Shown: positions 1 to 6,179, counted from the first letter of the stretch. The stretch: DNA of 7,337 nt from an uncultured Rubrobacteraceae bacterium (GCA_902805985.1 CADCUW010000132.1:1-7337), one strand, 5' to 3'. Notes: generated from the sequence alone by a model not told the origin. Numbers and translations are program-made.

Positions 1-1613
1 ACATCGTCTACCTCCAGGACGAGGGCGGGGACGAGAACTGGCGCGTCCACGCCGTCGACCCGGCCACGAAGGAGGATCGGGACCTCACCCCGTTCGAGGG
101 CGTGCAGGCCCAGATCCTGGACAAGAATCGTCACTTCCCCGACTCCCTCCTCGTCGCCCTCAACCGCGAGAACCCCGAGCTCCACGACGCCTACCGCCTC
201 ACCCTCTCCACCGGAGAGCTCGACCTCGTAGCCAAAAACCCCGGCAACGTCGTCGGCTGGGTCGCGGACAGGGACTTCGAGGTCCGCGCCGCCGTGAGCG
301 CCACCTCCGAGGGCGGCTCCGACCTGCTGCTGCGCGAAGGGGATAGCTGGAAGACCCGGATCGCCTGGGACAAGGAAGATGCCCTCTCGAGCGGCCCTGT
401 CGGTTTCGCCGAAGACGCCGGCAAGATGTACCTCCTCGACTCGCGCGGGGCCAACGCCGCCAGGCTCGTCCTGCTCGACCTTGAGAGCTGGGAGACGGAG
501 GTCCTTGTCGAGGACCCGCGCTACGACGTCTCTGGGGTGGTCGTTCACCCGGAGACCCACGCGGCCCAGGCGGCGGCGGTGCAGCGGGCGAGGACGGAGT
601 GGATCGTACTCGAGGACGCCGTCCGGGAGGACTTCGAGGCGCTGGAGGACCTCGGCAGGGGCGACTTCTCCGTCACAAGCCGCGACCGGGCGGACGAGAA
701 CTGGCTCGTGGCCGTGAACTCCGACGACGGCGGCGCCTCGTACTACGCCTACGACCGGAAGGCGAAGAAGGGCGCCCACCTCTTCGACGCGAGGCCCGAC
801 CTCGCCGACTTCGCTCTAGCGAAGATGGAGCCCATCTCCTTTACCTCCCGCGACGGGCTCGAGGTCGAGGGCTACCTGACGCTTCCGCCGGGTGCTGAGC
901 CCGAGAACCTCCCGATGGTCCTGAACGTCCACGGCGGGCCGTGGGCGCGGGACGGCTGGGGCTACGACCCCGAGGCCCAGTGGTTCGCCAACCGGAGCTA
1001 CGCGTGCCTGCAGGTCAACTTCCGCGGCTCGACCGGCTACGGCAAGGAGTTCCTGAACGCCGGCAACCGAGAGTGGGGCGGCCGGATGCACGATGACCTC
1101 GTTGACGCCGTCGGTTGGGCCGTCGAGCGGGGTGTGGCCGACCCGGAGCGTATCGCCATCTACGGCGGGTCATACGGCGGGTACGCGGCGCTCGTCGGGG
1201 CCACCTTCACGCCCGACCTGTTCCGGTGCGCCGTGGACATCGTCGGCCCGTCCAACATCATCACCCTCATAGAGAGCGTCCCGCCCTACTGGAAGCCGCT
1301 GATCGCCACCTTCACCGAGCGTGTCGGCGACCCTGAAACGGAGCCCGACTTTCTCAAGAGCCGCTCGCCGCTGTTCTTCGTGGACAGGATCAGGGTCCCC
1401 CTCCTCATAGCCCAGGGCGCGAACGACCCCCGCGTCAAACAAGCCGAGTCCGAGCAGATCGTCTCCGCCATGAAGGAGCGCGGCATAGACCACGAGTACC
1501 TGCTCTTCGAGGACGAAGGCCACGGCTTTGCGCGCCCCGAGAACCGCCTCAAGTTCTACGCCGCCGCCGAAGAGTTCCTAGCCAAACACCTTGGCGGAAG
1601 AACAGAGGGTTGA
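1..1613 (+). CDS. S9-family (prolyl oligopeptidase-type) serine peptidase, 5' end outside window
   Basis: The frame is open from the left edge (first full codon at base 3) to the TGA at 1611-1613, so the gene is cut by the window; the GTG at 102 is internal, not the start. The visible 536 residues are a family-like N-terminal region (expected beta-propeller repeats, with phrases such as YLQDEGGDENW and RDLTPFEGV) followed from about visible residue 270 by the alpha/beta-hydrolase domain. Its catalytic triad is readable: the serine in GGSYGGYAA (codon 1170, visible residue 390), the aspartate in GANDPRVK (codon 1425, residue 475) and the histidine in DEGHGFARP (codon 1521, residue 507). Order and spacing are normal for clan SC. 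HGGPWARDGWGYD is the usual oxyanion-side motif. Family members hydrolyse peptides or acyl-peptides, normally in the cytosol; substrate is unknown here. No membrane segment is seen in the visible part. Confidence 0.95.
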   Translation, partial: IVYLQDEGGDENWRVHAVDPATKEDRDLTPFEGVQAQILDKNRHFPDSLLVALNRENPELHDAYRLTLSTGELDLVAKNPGNVVGWVADRDFEVRAAVSATSEGGSDLLLREGDSWKTRIAWDKEDALSSGPVGFAEDAGKMYLLDSRGANAARLVLLDLESWETEVLVEDPRYDVSGVVVHPETHAAQAAAVQRARTEWIVLEDAVREDFEALEDLGRGDFSVTSRDRADENWLVAVNSDDGGASYYAYDRKAKKGAHLFDARPDLADFALAKMEPISFTSRDGLEVEGYLTLPPGAEPENLPMVLNVHGGPWARDGWGYDPEAQWFANRSYACLQVNFRGSTGYGKEFLNAGNREWGGRMHDDLVDAVGWAVERGVADPERIAIYGGSYGGYAALVGATFTPDLFRCAVDIVGPSNIITLIESVPPYWKPLIATFTERVGDPETEPDFLKSRSPLFFVDRIRVPLLIAQGANDPRVKQAESEQIVSAMKERGIDHEYLLFEDEGHGFARPENRLKFYAAAEEFLAKHLGGRTEG

Positions 1614-1645
1614 TCCCCTCACCCTCCGCCCCGACCCACCCGTAG

Positions 1646-1666
1646 GGGCGGGTTTGAAACCCGCCC
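1646..1666. terminator. Perfect 10-bp palindrome between convergent genes, REP/MITE-like or bidirectional terminator
   Basis: Arms GGGCGGGTTT and AAACCCGCCC flank a single central G. The element lies 33 bases after the S9 peptidase stop and 67 bases beyond the stop of the minus-strand 55-residue gene, so it would fold in both transcripts. There is no clear U-tract on either side, so simple intrinsic termination is not certain. The flanking GTAGG... looks like one side of a longer degenerate palindrome of a type I recall as dispersed in several high-GC genomes. Confidence 0.5.
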
Positions 1667-1732
1667 GCACCACCAGGTTACACCGGGATCCTCTACGTGC
1701 ACCGCCCTACCGGCGCGACGTTTGTGGAACCC

Positions 1733-1900
1733 TCACCCCTTCTCGGGCGCGGGCTCCTCGTTATCTCCAGGCGGGGTGACCACGGTCTCCACCCAGGCCG
1801 CGTCCACGCCCATGCGGCGTGCCACCTCACCTACCCCGAGGCCGGAGCGCCGCAGGCGTTCGGCCTCTTCGGCCAGGCAGAGCTCTCCACGTTCCTCCAC
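1733..1900 (-). CDS. Small protein with helix-turn-helix-like segment (55 aa), unrecognised
   Basis: A GTG at 1900-1898 opens a 55-residue frame ending in TGA (1735-1733). It is supported by one of the best ribosome binding sites in the window: GGGAGGAGG at 1915-1907, six bases before the GTG. Codons are G/C-ending like the neighbours. Residues about 12-38 (EAERLRRSGLGVGEVARRMG and on) read as an amphipathic helix, a turn and a second helix, like a minimal helix-turn-helix or DNA-binding stub. The C-terminal tail (PPGDNEEPAPEKG) is acidic and probably disordered. There is no membrane segment or cysteine pair. It converges with the S9 peptidase gene and lies downstream of the 34-residue gene and its terminator, with almost no space for a promoter of its own. 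I cannot assign a family; a regulatory role is only suggested by the HTH-like pattern. Confidence 0.6.
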   Translation of the reverse strand: MEERGELCLAEEAERLRRSGLGVGEVARRMGVDAAWVETVVTPPGDNEEPAPEKG

Positions 1901-1940
1901 GGCGTTCCTCCTCCCACAAACCGCCCGTCGGACAAGGCAA

Positions 1941-1966
1941 AGGCCGGGGCGAAAACGCCCCGGCCT
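1941..1966 (-). terminator. Strong hairpin terminator after the 34-residue gene
   Basis: A perfect 11-bp stem, AGGCCGGGGCG with its complement, closes a 4-base loop (AAAA on plus, TTTT on minus). It starts 22 bases past the minus-strand stop at 1989. On the minus strand it is followed by TTGCCTTGTC, a weak T-rich tail. It separates the 34- and 55-residue genes, so it ends the first transcript or attenuates entry into the second. Confidence 0.75.
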
Positions 1967-1988
1967 CGCGTGGTCCCGCCCGCGTTCC

Positions 1989-2093
1989 TTACTTCAGCAG
2001 TTTTTTGGCGGACTTCGCGATCTTCTCCGGCGAGCCGCCGGACTTCTTCTTGCCCCCGACGGCCTTCTTGACCTGTTTCTCGATACCGGCCAT
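1989..2093 (-). CDS. Lysine-rich small basic peptide (34 aa), unrecognised
   Basis: ATG at 2093-2091 to TAA at 1991-1989 encodes 34 residues with 11 lysines and only 2 glutamates, a net charge near +9. Two short amphipathic stretches (IEKQVKKAV and SPEKIAKSAKKLLK) are joined by a glycine/lysine linker. An in-frame TGA lies three codons upstream, so this ATG is the only start. AGGGAG lies 11 bases upstream, a longer spacing than ideal, and forms the right arm of the small palindrome CCCTTTGAAGGG, which could mask it. The 11-bp terminator 22 bases past the stop supports a real, independently ended transcript and argues against the overlapping frame that reads through it. The charge suggests nucleic acid or membrane association, but no family is recognised. 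Confidence 0.6.
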   Translation of the reverse strand: MAGIEKQVKKAVGGKKKSGGSPEKIAKSAKKLLK

Positions 2094-2168
2094 ACGCGGT
2101 CACGCTCCCTTCAAAGGGCTCTTTATTAACCGCGTTTCTACCCTTCGGGCCGCCGTCCCAAACGGGGA

Positions 2169-2447
2169 TCAGCCCGCCGCAGGTAGCTCCAGGCGCGTGC
2201 CGGGGTAGATCTGGGCGTCCGGAATGTCGTTCGCTTCCCGGATGACCTCGACCGTCACCCGCGGGTCCTCAGACGGCGGGTAGTGCTCGGTCGCCACAGA
2301 CCAGAGCGTGTCGCCGGGCTCCACCGTGTAGAGTACGGTGGGCGGCTCGGCGCCCGCCCCGCCGCCCGCGTAGAGGGCGAAGCCGAGCACGGCCGCGACG
2401 AACAGCGCCCCGATCCTTCTCCTGCGATAAACGTGTTCCTTTCTCAC
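2169..2447 (-). CDS. LysM-domain protein with N-terminal membrane/signal segment (92 aa)
   Basis: The LysM domain covers about residues 38-88 (YTVEPGDTLWSVATEHYP to the YPGTRLELP end), the canonical peptidoglycan-binding fold that recognises N-acetylglucosamine-containing glycans. Before it come a basic stretch (RKEHVYRRRR), a hydrophobic helix at about 12-29 and an AGA/E junction near residue 33 that could be a signal peptidase site; otherwise it is a membrane anchor. The protein should therefore lie at the outer membrane face or cell wall. I place the start at GTG 2447-2445. The frame is open further upstream to about 2657, but that extension overlaps dapF antisense, is not LysM-like and would bury the signal segment. 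A -35/-10 pair ends six bases before this GTG, implying a leaderless mRNA. Size and layout match small LysM proteins of Gram-positive bacteria; no catalytic domain is present. Confidence 0.88.
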   Translation of the reverse strand: MRKEHVYRRRRIGALFVAAVLGFALYAGGGAGAEPPTVLYTVEPGDTLWSVATEHYPPSEDPRVTVEVIREANDIPDAQIYPGTRLELPAAG

Positions 2448-2453
2448 CCACGA

Positions 2454-2482
2454 AAGATACGGGAGGTCGGACTGTTTCCCAA
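2454..2482 (-). promoter_or_regulatory. Promoter of the LysM gene, likely leaderless
   Basis: Minus-strand TTGGGA (2482-2477), a 17-bp spacer and TATCTT (2459-2454), each 4 of 6 to the sigma-70 consensus. Only six bases separate the -10 from the GTG start, so transcription is expected to begin at the start codon itself. Confidence 0.5.
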
Positions 2483-2508
2483 GGGTCTTTCTGTTCCTGG
2501 CGTCCGGC

Positions 2509-2537
2509 TGGTCCTCGTGCCGCCGGGCCATTAGAAT
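2509..2537 (+). promoter_or_regulatory. Promoter of dapF, likely leaderless
   Basis: TAGAAT (2532-2537) is 5 of 6 to the -10 consensus, with a weak TGGTCC 17 bp upstream. The ATG at 2547 is nine bases past the -10, so the 5' leader would be 0-3 bases. GGAG at 2542-2545 is one base from the ATG, too close to act as a ribosome binding site. Confidence 0.45.
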
Positions 2538-2546
2538 TTCCGGAGC

Positions 2547-3326
2547 ATGCGTTTTACGAAGATGCACGGAGCGGGCAACGACTTCCTGATCTTCGACCCC
2601 GGCGAGGTCGAGGGCATCGACCTGCCTGCGCTCGCCCGCCGCTCCTGCGACCGGCACTTCGGGGTTGGAGCAGACGGCATACTAGTACCCAATCCCGCCC
2701 CGGACGCCGACCTCGAGATGGTGTACTTCAACTCGGACGGCTCGTCTTCCGAGATGTGCGGCAACGGCCTGCGCTGCCTGGCCCGCTACGCCAGGGACTA
2801 CGAGCTGGTGGAGCGCGACGCCATGACCGTCGCCACCGGCGCCGGCGTCAAGAAGGTGATCCTCTCCCCCGACGGCTCCTCACGGGTCGACATGGGCCCG
2901 CCGAAGCTCGACGCGGAGGTCGAGTCCGGCGGCTTCCACCTGCTCCGCGTCTCGATGGGCAACCCTCACGCCGTCGCTTTCCTGCGAGATCCGGAAGAAC
3001 TCGAGGCGCTCGACCTCCGCGCCATCGGCCCGCCGATAGAGAACGCCCCTCTCTTCCCGCAGGGGGCGAACGTGGAATTCGTCCACGTCCGGAGCACGCA
3101 CGCTATACGCATGAGGATCTGGGAGCGCGGTGCCGGCGAGACCCTCGCCTCCGGCTCCGGCTCCTGTGCTGCGGCCGTGGCCACGCTGGCGACGGGCCAG
3201 GCCGAGAGCCCCGTCGAAATCCACCTCGACGGAGGCATCGTCCGCATCGACTGGGCCGGCGGAGGAGAACCCGTCTACATGACCGGCCCGGCCGAGTACA
3301 TCTGCGAAGGCGAATTGTTGGGGTAG
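2547..3326 (+). CDS. dapF: Diaminopimelate epimerase DapF (second catalytic Cys replaced by Ser)
   Basis: The 259 residues match the family length (about 255-280). DapF interconverts LL- and meso-diaminopimelate in the cytosol, feeding lysine and peptidoglycan synthesis. Both pseudo-symmetric halves are visible: MRFTKMHGAGNDFLIFD at the N-terminus, the first-half signature NSDGSSSEMCGNGLRC with the catalytic base Cys71, SMGNPHAV at 136-143, and the second-half motif ERGAGET (193-199). The ATG at 2547 is chosen because family proteins begin with this MxFTKMHG sequence. The oddity is after ERGAGET: the usual second catalytic cysteine (x-C-G-[ST]-G) is Ser202 here (codon TCC), with a cysteine five residues later at 207. 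Other signature residues, such as Asn11, Glu193 and Asn139, are kept. The gene is divergent from the LysM gene and convergent with the LuxR regulator; no other lysine-pathway gene is in view. Confidence 0.95.
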   Translation: MRFTKMHGAGNDFLIFDPGEVEGIDLPALARRSCDRHFGVGADGILVPNPAPDADLEMVYFNSDGSSSEMCGNGLRCLARYARDYELVERDAMTVATGAGVKKVILSPDGSSRVDMGPPKLDAEVESGGFHLLRVSMGNPHAVAFLRDPEELEALDLRAIGPPIENAPLFPQGANVEFVHVRSTHAIRMRIWERGAGETLASGSGSCAAAVATLATGQAESPVEIHLDGGIVRIDWAGGGEPVYMTGPAEYICEGELLG

Positions 3327-3441
3327 CACGCTCCAGCCTTCGGCTTCCGCTTTCTACCGCGCAGAGTCCGACCGGGCCGCGCATCGCGCGACAGCTCGAA
3401 CGCCCAGAGGCGTAACGCATACAGACGACTAGCTCAAAGTA

Positions 3442-3467
3442 GCCGTCAGGCTGCGTGCTGACAAGGC
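3442..3467 (-). terminator. Possible terminator of the LuxR-type regulator gene
   Basis: GTCAG (3445-3449) and CTGAC (3458-3462) form a stem over an 8-base loop, extended by GCC/GGC across a two-base bulge. On the minus strand it is followed by TACTTTGAG. It lies 39 bases past the regulator stop in the dapF/regulator convergence. Stem and tail are modest. Confidence 0.3.
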
Positions 3468-3485
3468 GCGCCGTGCTGACAGGCG
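3454..3485. repeat. Two direct copies of CGTGCTGACA around a GGCGCGCC palindrome
   Basis: CGTGCTGACA occurs at 3454-3463 and 3472-3481, each followed by (A)GGCG, with GGCGCGCC between. The 18-bp spacing lies in the non-coding convergence of dapF and the LuxR-type regulator. The first copy contributes its CTGAC to the putative terminator. No function is known. Confidence 0.5.
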
Positions 3486-3505
3486 GAGGCGTTAGCCAGG
3501 GCCCG

Positions 3506-4159
3506 CTACTTCAGCTCCACGAGGCCGTAGCGGGCGGCGAAGATCAGGGCCTGCAGTCGCGAGTGGACGCCGAGTTTGTTCAAGATGTTCATCATGTGGG
3601 TGCGTTCAGTGTCGACGCTCATGTGGAGGCGGGCCGCTATATCCTTGTTCGAGAGGCCCTCGGCGAGGGTCTGGAGGACCTCCTTCTCGCGGGGTGTGAT
3701 CTGGCCTATGCTCGCCCGGGCTTCGCGCTCCTCTTCGCGGCTCTGGCCGGCTATGCGGAGCAGCTCCACGATCTCCTGCGGGGAGAGGAGGGTCTCGCCC
3801 GCCCCGAGGCGCCTGGTGGCGTCCAGGATCTCGTCCACGTCGGCGGACTTGTGGAGGACGCCGGCCGCCCCGGCCTCGACCGCGCGGGCGTGCTCGGTCT
3901 TGTCCAGGCTGGCGGTCAGGATCAGGGCGGCGAACCCGCCGTTCGCCTCGCGAAGCTCCCTGATCAGGTCCATGCCCTCGCCGTCCGGGAGCGAGAGGTC
4001 TATGACCCCGAGGTCGGCCCCGGCGCCGATGGCATCCCGCCGGGCCTCGGCGAGAGAGCCTGCCTGGGCGACGACCTCGAAGTCCGGCTCACCGTTGAAG
4101 ATGTACGCGAGGGTCTGGCGGAACGAGGCGTGGTCCTCGACGAGCAAGATCCGCTGCAT
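3506..4159 (-). CDS. NarL/FixJ (LuxR C-terminal) two-component response regulator
   Basis: The 217 residues are a receiver domain plus a LuxR-type helix-turn-helix. The receiver (about 1-118) has the acidic pair Glu8/Asp9, phospho-acceptor Asp54 in LGVIDLSLPDGEG, Thr82 and Lys104. Residues about 152-212 are the DNA-binding domain: ITPREKEVLQTLAEGLSNKD, then the recognition region ending NILNKLGVHSRLQALIFAAR. It should act as a cytosolic phosphorylation-controlled transcription factor that dimerises when phosphorylated. The ATG at 4159 has AAGGA five bases upstream and the protein starts in the standard MxRILLVEDH manner. It follows the histidine kinase on the same strand with an 80-base gap. 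HisKA_3 kinases pair with NarL-type regulators, so the two form a likely cognate pair. A separate extended -10 in the gap could let the regulator be made without the kinase. Target genes are unknown. Confidence 0.95.
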   Translation of the reverse strand: MQRILLVEDHASFRQTLAYIFNGEPDFEVVAQAGSLAEARRDAIGAGADLGVIDLSLPDGEGMDLIRELREANGGFAALILTASLDKTEHARAVEAGAAGVLHKSADVDEILDATRRLGAGETLLSPQEIVELLRIAGQSREEEREARASIGQITPREKEVLQTLAEGLSNKDIAARLHMSVDTERTHMMNILNKLGVHSRLQALIFAARYGLVELK

Positions 4160-4187
4160 CTAATTCCTTTCGCAAACCTGCTAATAG

Positions 4188-4212
4188 TCCCCCAAATGGA
4201 ATGAATATACCA
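4188..4212 (-). promoter_or_regulatory. Extended -10 promoter and G-rich leader site before the LuxR-type regulator
   Basis: On the minus strand TGGTATATT (4212-4204) is an extended -10 (TG-N-TATATT); no good -35 is seen, as is common for this class. Transcription would start near 4197, leaving a leader of about 38 bases. CATTTGGGGGA (4198-4188) straddles or directly follows the start, and the same 11-mer recurs at 6203-6213. Confidence 0.45.
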
Positions 4213-4239
4213 GCATCCACCGCGCGGGGCACCGTCCGC

Positions 4240-6081
4240 TCAGGCTTTCGCGCGCTCCGGGTCCTCAGTGCCCGTGAGTACCGCAAGCGGCACCCGCAGC
4301 GAGACCCGCGTCCCGAACCCGACCGTACCCTCCACCTCAAGCTCTCCGCCGAGGGACGCGGCCCGCTCGCGCATGCCCGTGAGTCCCATCCCGGCCGCCG
4401 TGCCCGGGGCGAGGCCCCGGCCGTCGTCCTCGATCTCCACCAGCGCCTCATCTTCCCGAGCCTGTAATCGCACCGCCGCGTGCCCGGCGCCGGAGTGCCG
4501 CCTGACGTTGGCGAGGGCCTCCTGGACCACCCGCGCGACCTCGACGGCCAGAGGCCCGCGCCCGTCCTTCGGGAAGTCGTTCCCGACGGACAACTCGAAC
4601 GCGCACCCCGGCGAGAGCTGGCGGTTCAGCTCCACGATGGACTCCAGGGACCGAGCGAGGGTCTGCTCCCCAGCCCCCTCCAGGCGCAGGTCATAGATGG
4701 CGTCCCTGATCCCAGCCACAGAGCGCCTCATGGCCTCCACCTGGCGCACCGTCTCGGCTTCGCGGTCCGGGCCCTCCGGCATCCTCAGGGTAACCCGCAG
4801 GGACTGGAGGGCGTAGGTGAGGTCCTGCAGCACGACGTCGTGGAGCTCGCGGGCGATGCGGCGACGCTCGGCCTCCCGGATCTCACCGAGCGCCTCCTCG
4901 GCCCGCTTCTGCTCGGTGACGTCCTTGACGAAGCCCTCGAAGCCGGCCACCTCTCCGGCCTCGTCGCGGACGGCGCGGGCGTTCACGGAGGTCCAGGTCG
5001 TCATCCCGTCCCCCCTATGGACCCGCATCTCGAAGTCCTGCACGAGGCCGTCGCGCCGGGCGAGCCGGATAAAATCCCCCCGCCGGCCCGGGTCGGCGTA
5101 GATCTGGTCCTCTATGTTGCTGACCTTCTCGAGCAGGTCTTCGGGGGAGGCGTAGCCGTACATGCGCGCAAGCGCCGGGTTGGCCGTCACGAACTCGCCC
5201 TCGGCGGTGGTCTGGAAGATGCCCTCCACGGCGTTCTCGAAGATGGAGCGGTACTTCGCCTCGGCCCGCCAGCGTTCCTCCTCGGCCTTCAGGCGCTCCG
5301 TGATGTCCTCGTGGATGAGCACCACTTCCTGGATGCTACCGTCCGCGGCCTTGACCGGGTAGATAAACGCCCTTACCCAACGGTAGGCGACCTCGCTGAC
5401 GTCCGGTATGGAGATCTCGGGCTCGTACTGGACCGCCGGGATCACCGCCGCCTCCCCGGCGAACCCGCGTTCGATGTAGGGCATCAGGCCTTTCTCGACG
5501 AGTTGGGGGTCTTGCAACACGTTGTAGTCCGGGATCATGTCGAGCGTGACGCCCCATAACTCCTCCCACGCGCGGTTGGCCCGCAGCGTCCGGCCCTCGG
5601 GGGAGAAGATCTGGATGCTCAAGGGGGACTGCTCGATCATCAACCGGAAGCGCGTCTCTGAGTCGCGCAGCGCCGCCTCCGCCTCTCGGCGGCTCCTGCG
5701 GACCTCCGCGTCGCCGAGCTCCCGCTCTATGGCGGAGTTCAGGCGCGCGAGGTTGTCCTTCATTATGTAGTCGTGGGCCCCGGCCTTCATGGCCGAGACC
5801 GCCGCGTCCTCGCCTATCCGGCCGCTCACGATGATGAAAGGCAGGTCCACGAAGCCTTTGCCCCGCACGAGGTCGAGCGCCGCCAGCGAGTTGAAGGACG
5901 GCATGGAGTGGTCGGAGATGACGAGATCCCAGGTATGGTCTTCGAGCGCCGCCTCCATCTCTACGGCATTGTCCACCCGCATGGAGGACGGCTCGTAGCC
6001 GCCGCGCTTGAGCTCCCTGAGGAGCAACAACGCGTCGTTCTCCGAGTCCTCCACGAGCAGCACCCGGAGCGGGGCACCCAT
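4240..6081 (-). CDS. Soluble hybrid sensor histidine kinase, REC-PAS-PAS-HisKA_3-HATPase_c
   Basis: This 613-residue kinase has no membrane segment. Domains in order: a receiver (about 5-120; Glu11/Asp12, phospho-acceptor Asp57 in VISDHSMPS, Ser86, Lys108); a charged linker helix; PAS 1 (about 141-264, ending IHEDITERLKAEEE); PAS 2 (about 274-395, ending VKDVTEQKRAEEAL); the HisKA_3 dimerisation helices with phospho-acceptor His414 in ARELHDVVLQDL; and the ATPase domain (about 510-600) with N-box Asn525 in QEALANVRRHS, the EDDGRGL box and GMGLTGMRERA. All key residues are kept, so it should be active. It probably senses a cytosolic ligand or redox/light state through PAS and is tuned by phosphate on its own receiver. 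The LuxR-type regulator downstream is the likely partner. The ATG at 6081 is preceded at once by an in-frame TAG and lacks a clear ribosome binding site; a hairpin sits just upstream. Confidence 0.95.
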   Translation of the reverse strand: MGAPLRVLLVEDSENDALLLLRELKRGGYEPSSMRVDNAVEMEAALEDHTWDLVISDHSMPSFNSLAALDLVRGKGFVDLPFIIVSGRIGEDAAVSAMKAGAHDYIMKDNLARLNSAIERELGDAEVRRSRREAEAALRDSETRFRLMIEQSPLSIQIFSPEGRTLRANRAWEELWGVTLDMIPDYNVLQDPQLVEKGLMPYIERGFAGEAAVIPAVQYEPEISIPDVSEVAYRWVRAFIYPVKAADGSIQEVVLIHEDITERLKAEEERWRAEAKYRSIFENAVEGIFQTTAEGEFVTANPALARMYGYASPEDLLEKVSNIEDQIYADPGRRGDFIRLARRDGLVQDFEMRVHRGDGMTTWTSVNARAVRDEAGEVAGFEGFVKDVTEQKRAEEALGEIREAERRRIARELHDVVLQDLTYALQSLRVTLRMPEGPDREAETVRQVEAMRRSVAGIRDAIYDLRLEGAGEQTLARSLESIVELNRQLSPGCAFELSVGNDFPKDGRGPLAVEVARVVQEALANVRRHSGAGHAAVRLQAREDEALVEIEDDGRGLAPGTAAGMGLTGMRERAASLGGELEVEGTVGFGTRVSLRVPLAVLTGTEDPERAKA

Positions 6082-6090
6082 CTAGGCACC

Positions 6091-6113
6091 CGCCCCAGGG
6101 AGTCGCCTGGGCG
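6091..6113 (-). promoter_or_regulatory. Leader hairpin next to the kinase start codon
   Basis: CCCAGG (6094-6099) and CCTGGG (6106-6111) form a perfect 6-bp stem with a 6-base loop, extended by two more pairs past one bulged base. It ends about nine bases upstream of the kinase ATG in the minus-strand mRNA and occupies the place where a ribosome binding site would be. It could restrain translation of the kinase; this is inference. Confidence 0.35.
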
Positions 6114-6150
6114 AGATGGGCAGCGTCTGGTCCATCGGAAGCATAATCCC

Positions 6151-6179
6151 ATTCTATTGACGGCCCAGGTTAGGGGCAA
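6151..6179 (-). promoter_or_regulatory. Promoter of the histidine kinase
   Basis: Minus-strand TTGCCC (6179-6174), a 17-bp spacer and TAGAAT (6156-6151). The -10 hexamer is identical to the one proposed for dapF. Transcription would start near 6144, giving a leader of about 60 bases that includes the hairpin next to the ATG. Confidence 0.5.

Noticed and set aside
102..104. GTG 102 as the start of the S9 peptidase
   Set aside because: The upstream frame is open to the window edge and encodes typical S9 propeller sequence.
1831..2103. 90-residue minus-strand frame
   Set aside because: It overlaps the 34-residue gene in another frame, reads straight through the 11-bp terminator, and has only one base between AGGGAG and its GTG.
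1697..2208. Three overlapping plus-strand frames of 124-135 residues
   Set aside because: Arginine/serine/proline-rich translations with no domain, lying opposite two minus-strand genes with better start signals.
2448..2657. N-terminal extension of the LysM frame
   Set aside because: It overlaps dapF antisense, would bury the signal/membrane segment and would lie across both divergent promoters.
3455..4204. 249-residue open frame on the plus strand
   Set aside because: It is the antisense shadow of the LuxR-type regulator, whose receiver and HTH residues are complete.
4480..5559. 359-residue open frame on the plus strand
   Set aside because: It is antisense to the kinase PAS, HisKA_3 and ATPase domains, shows no domain of its own, and is typical of open antisense frames in GC-rich genes.
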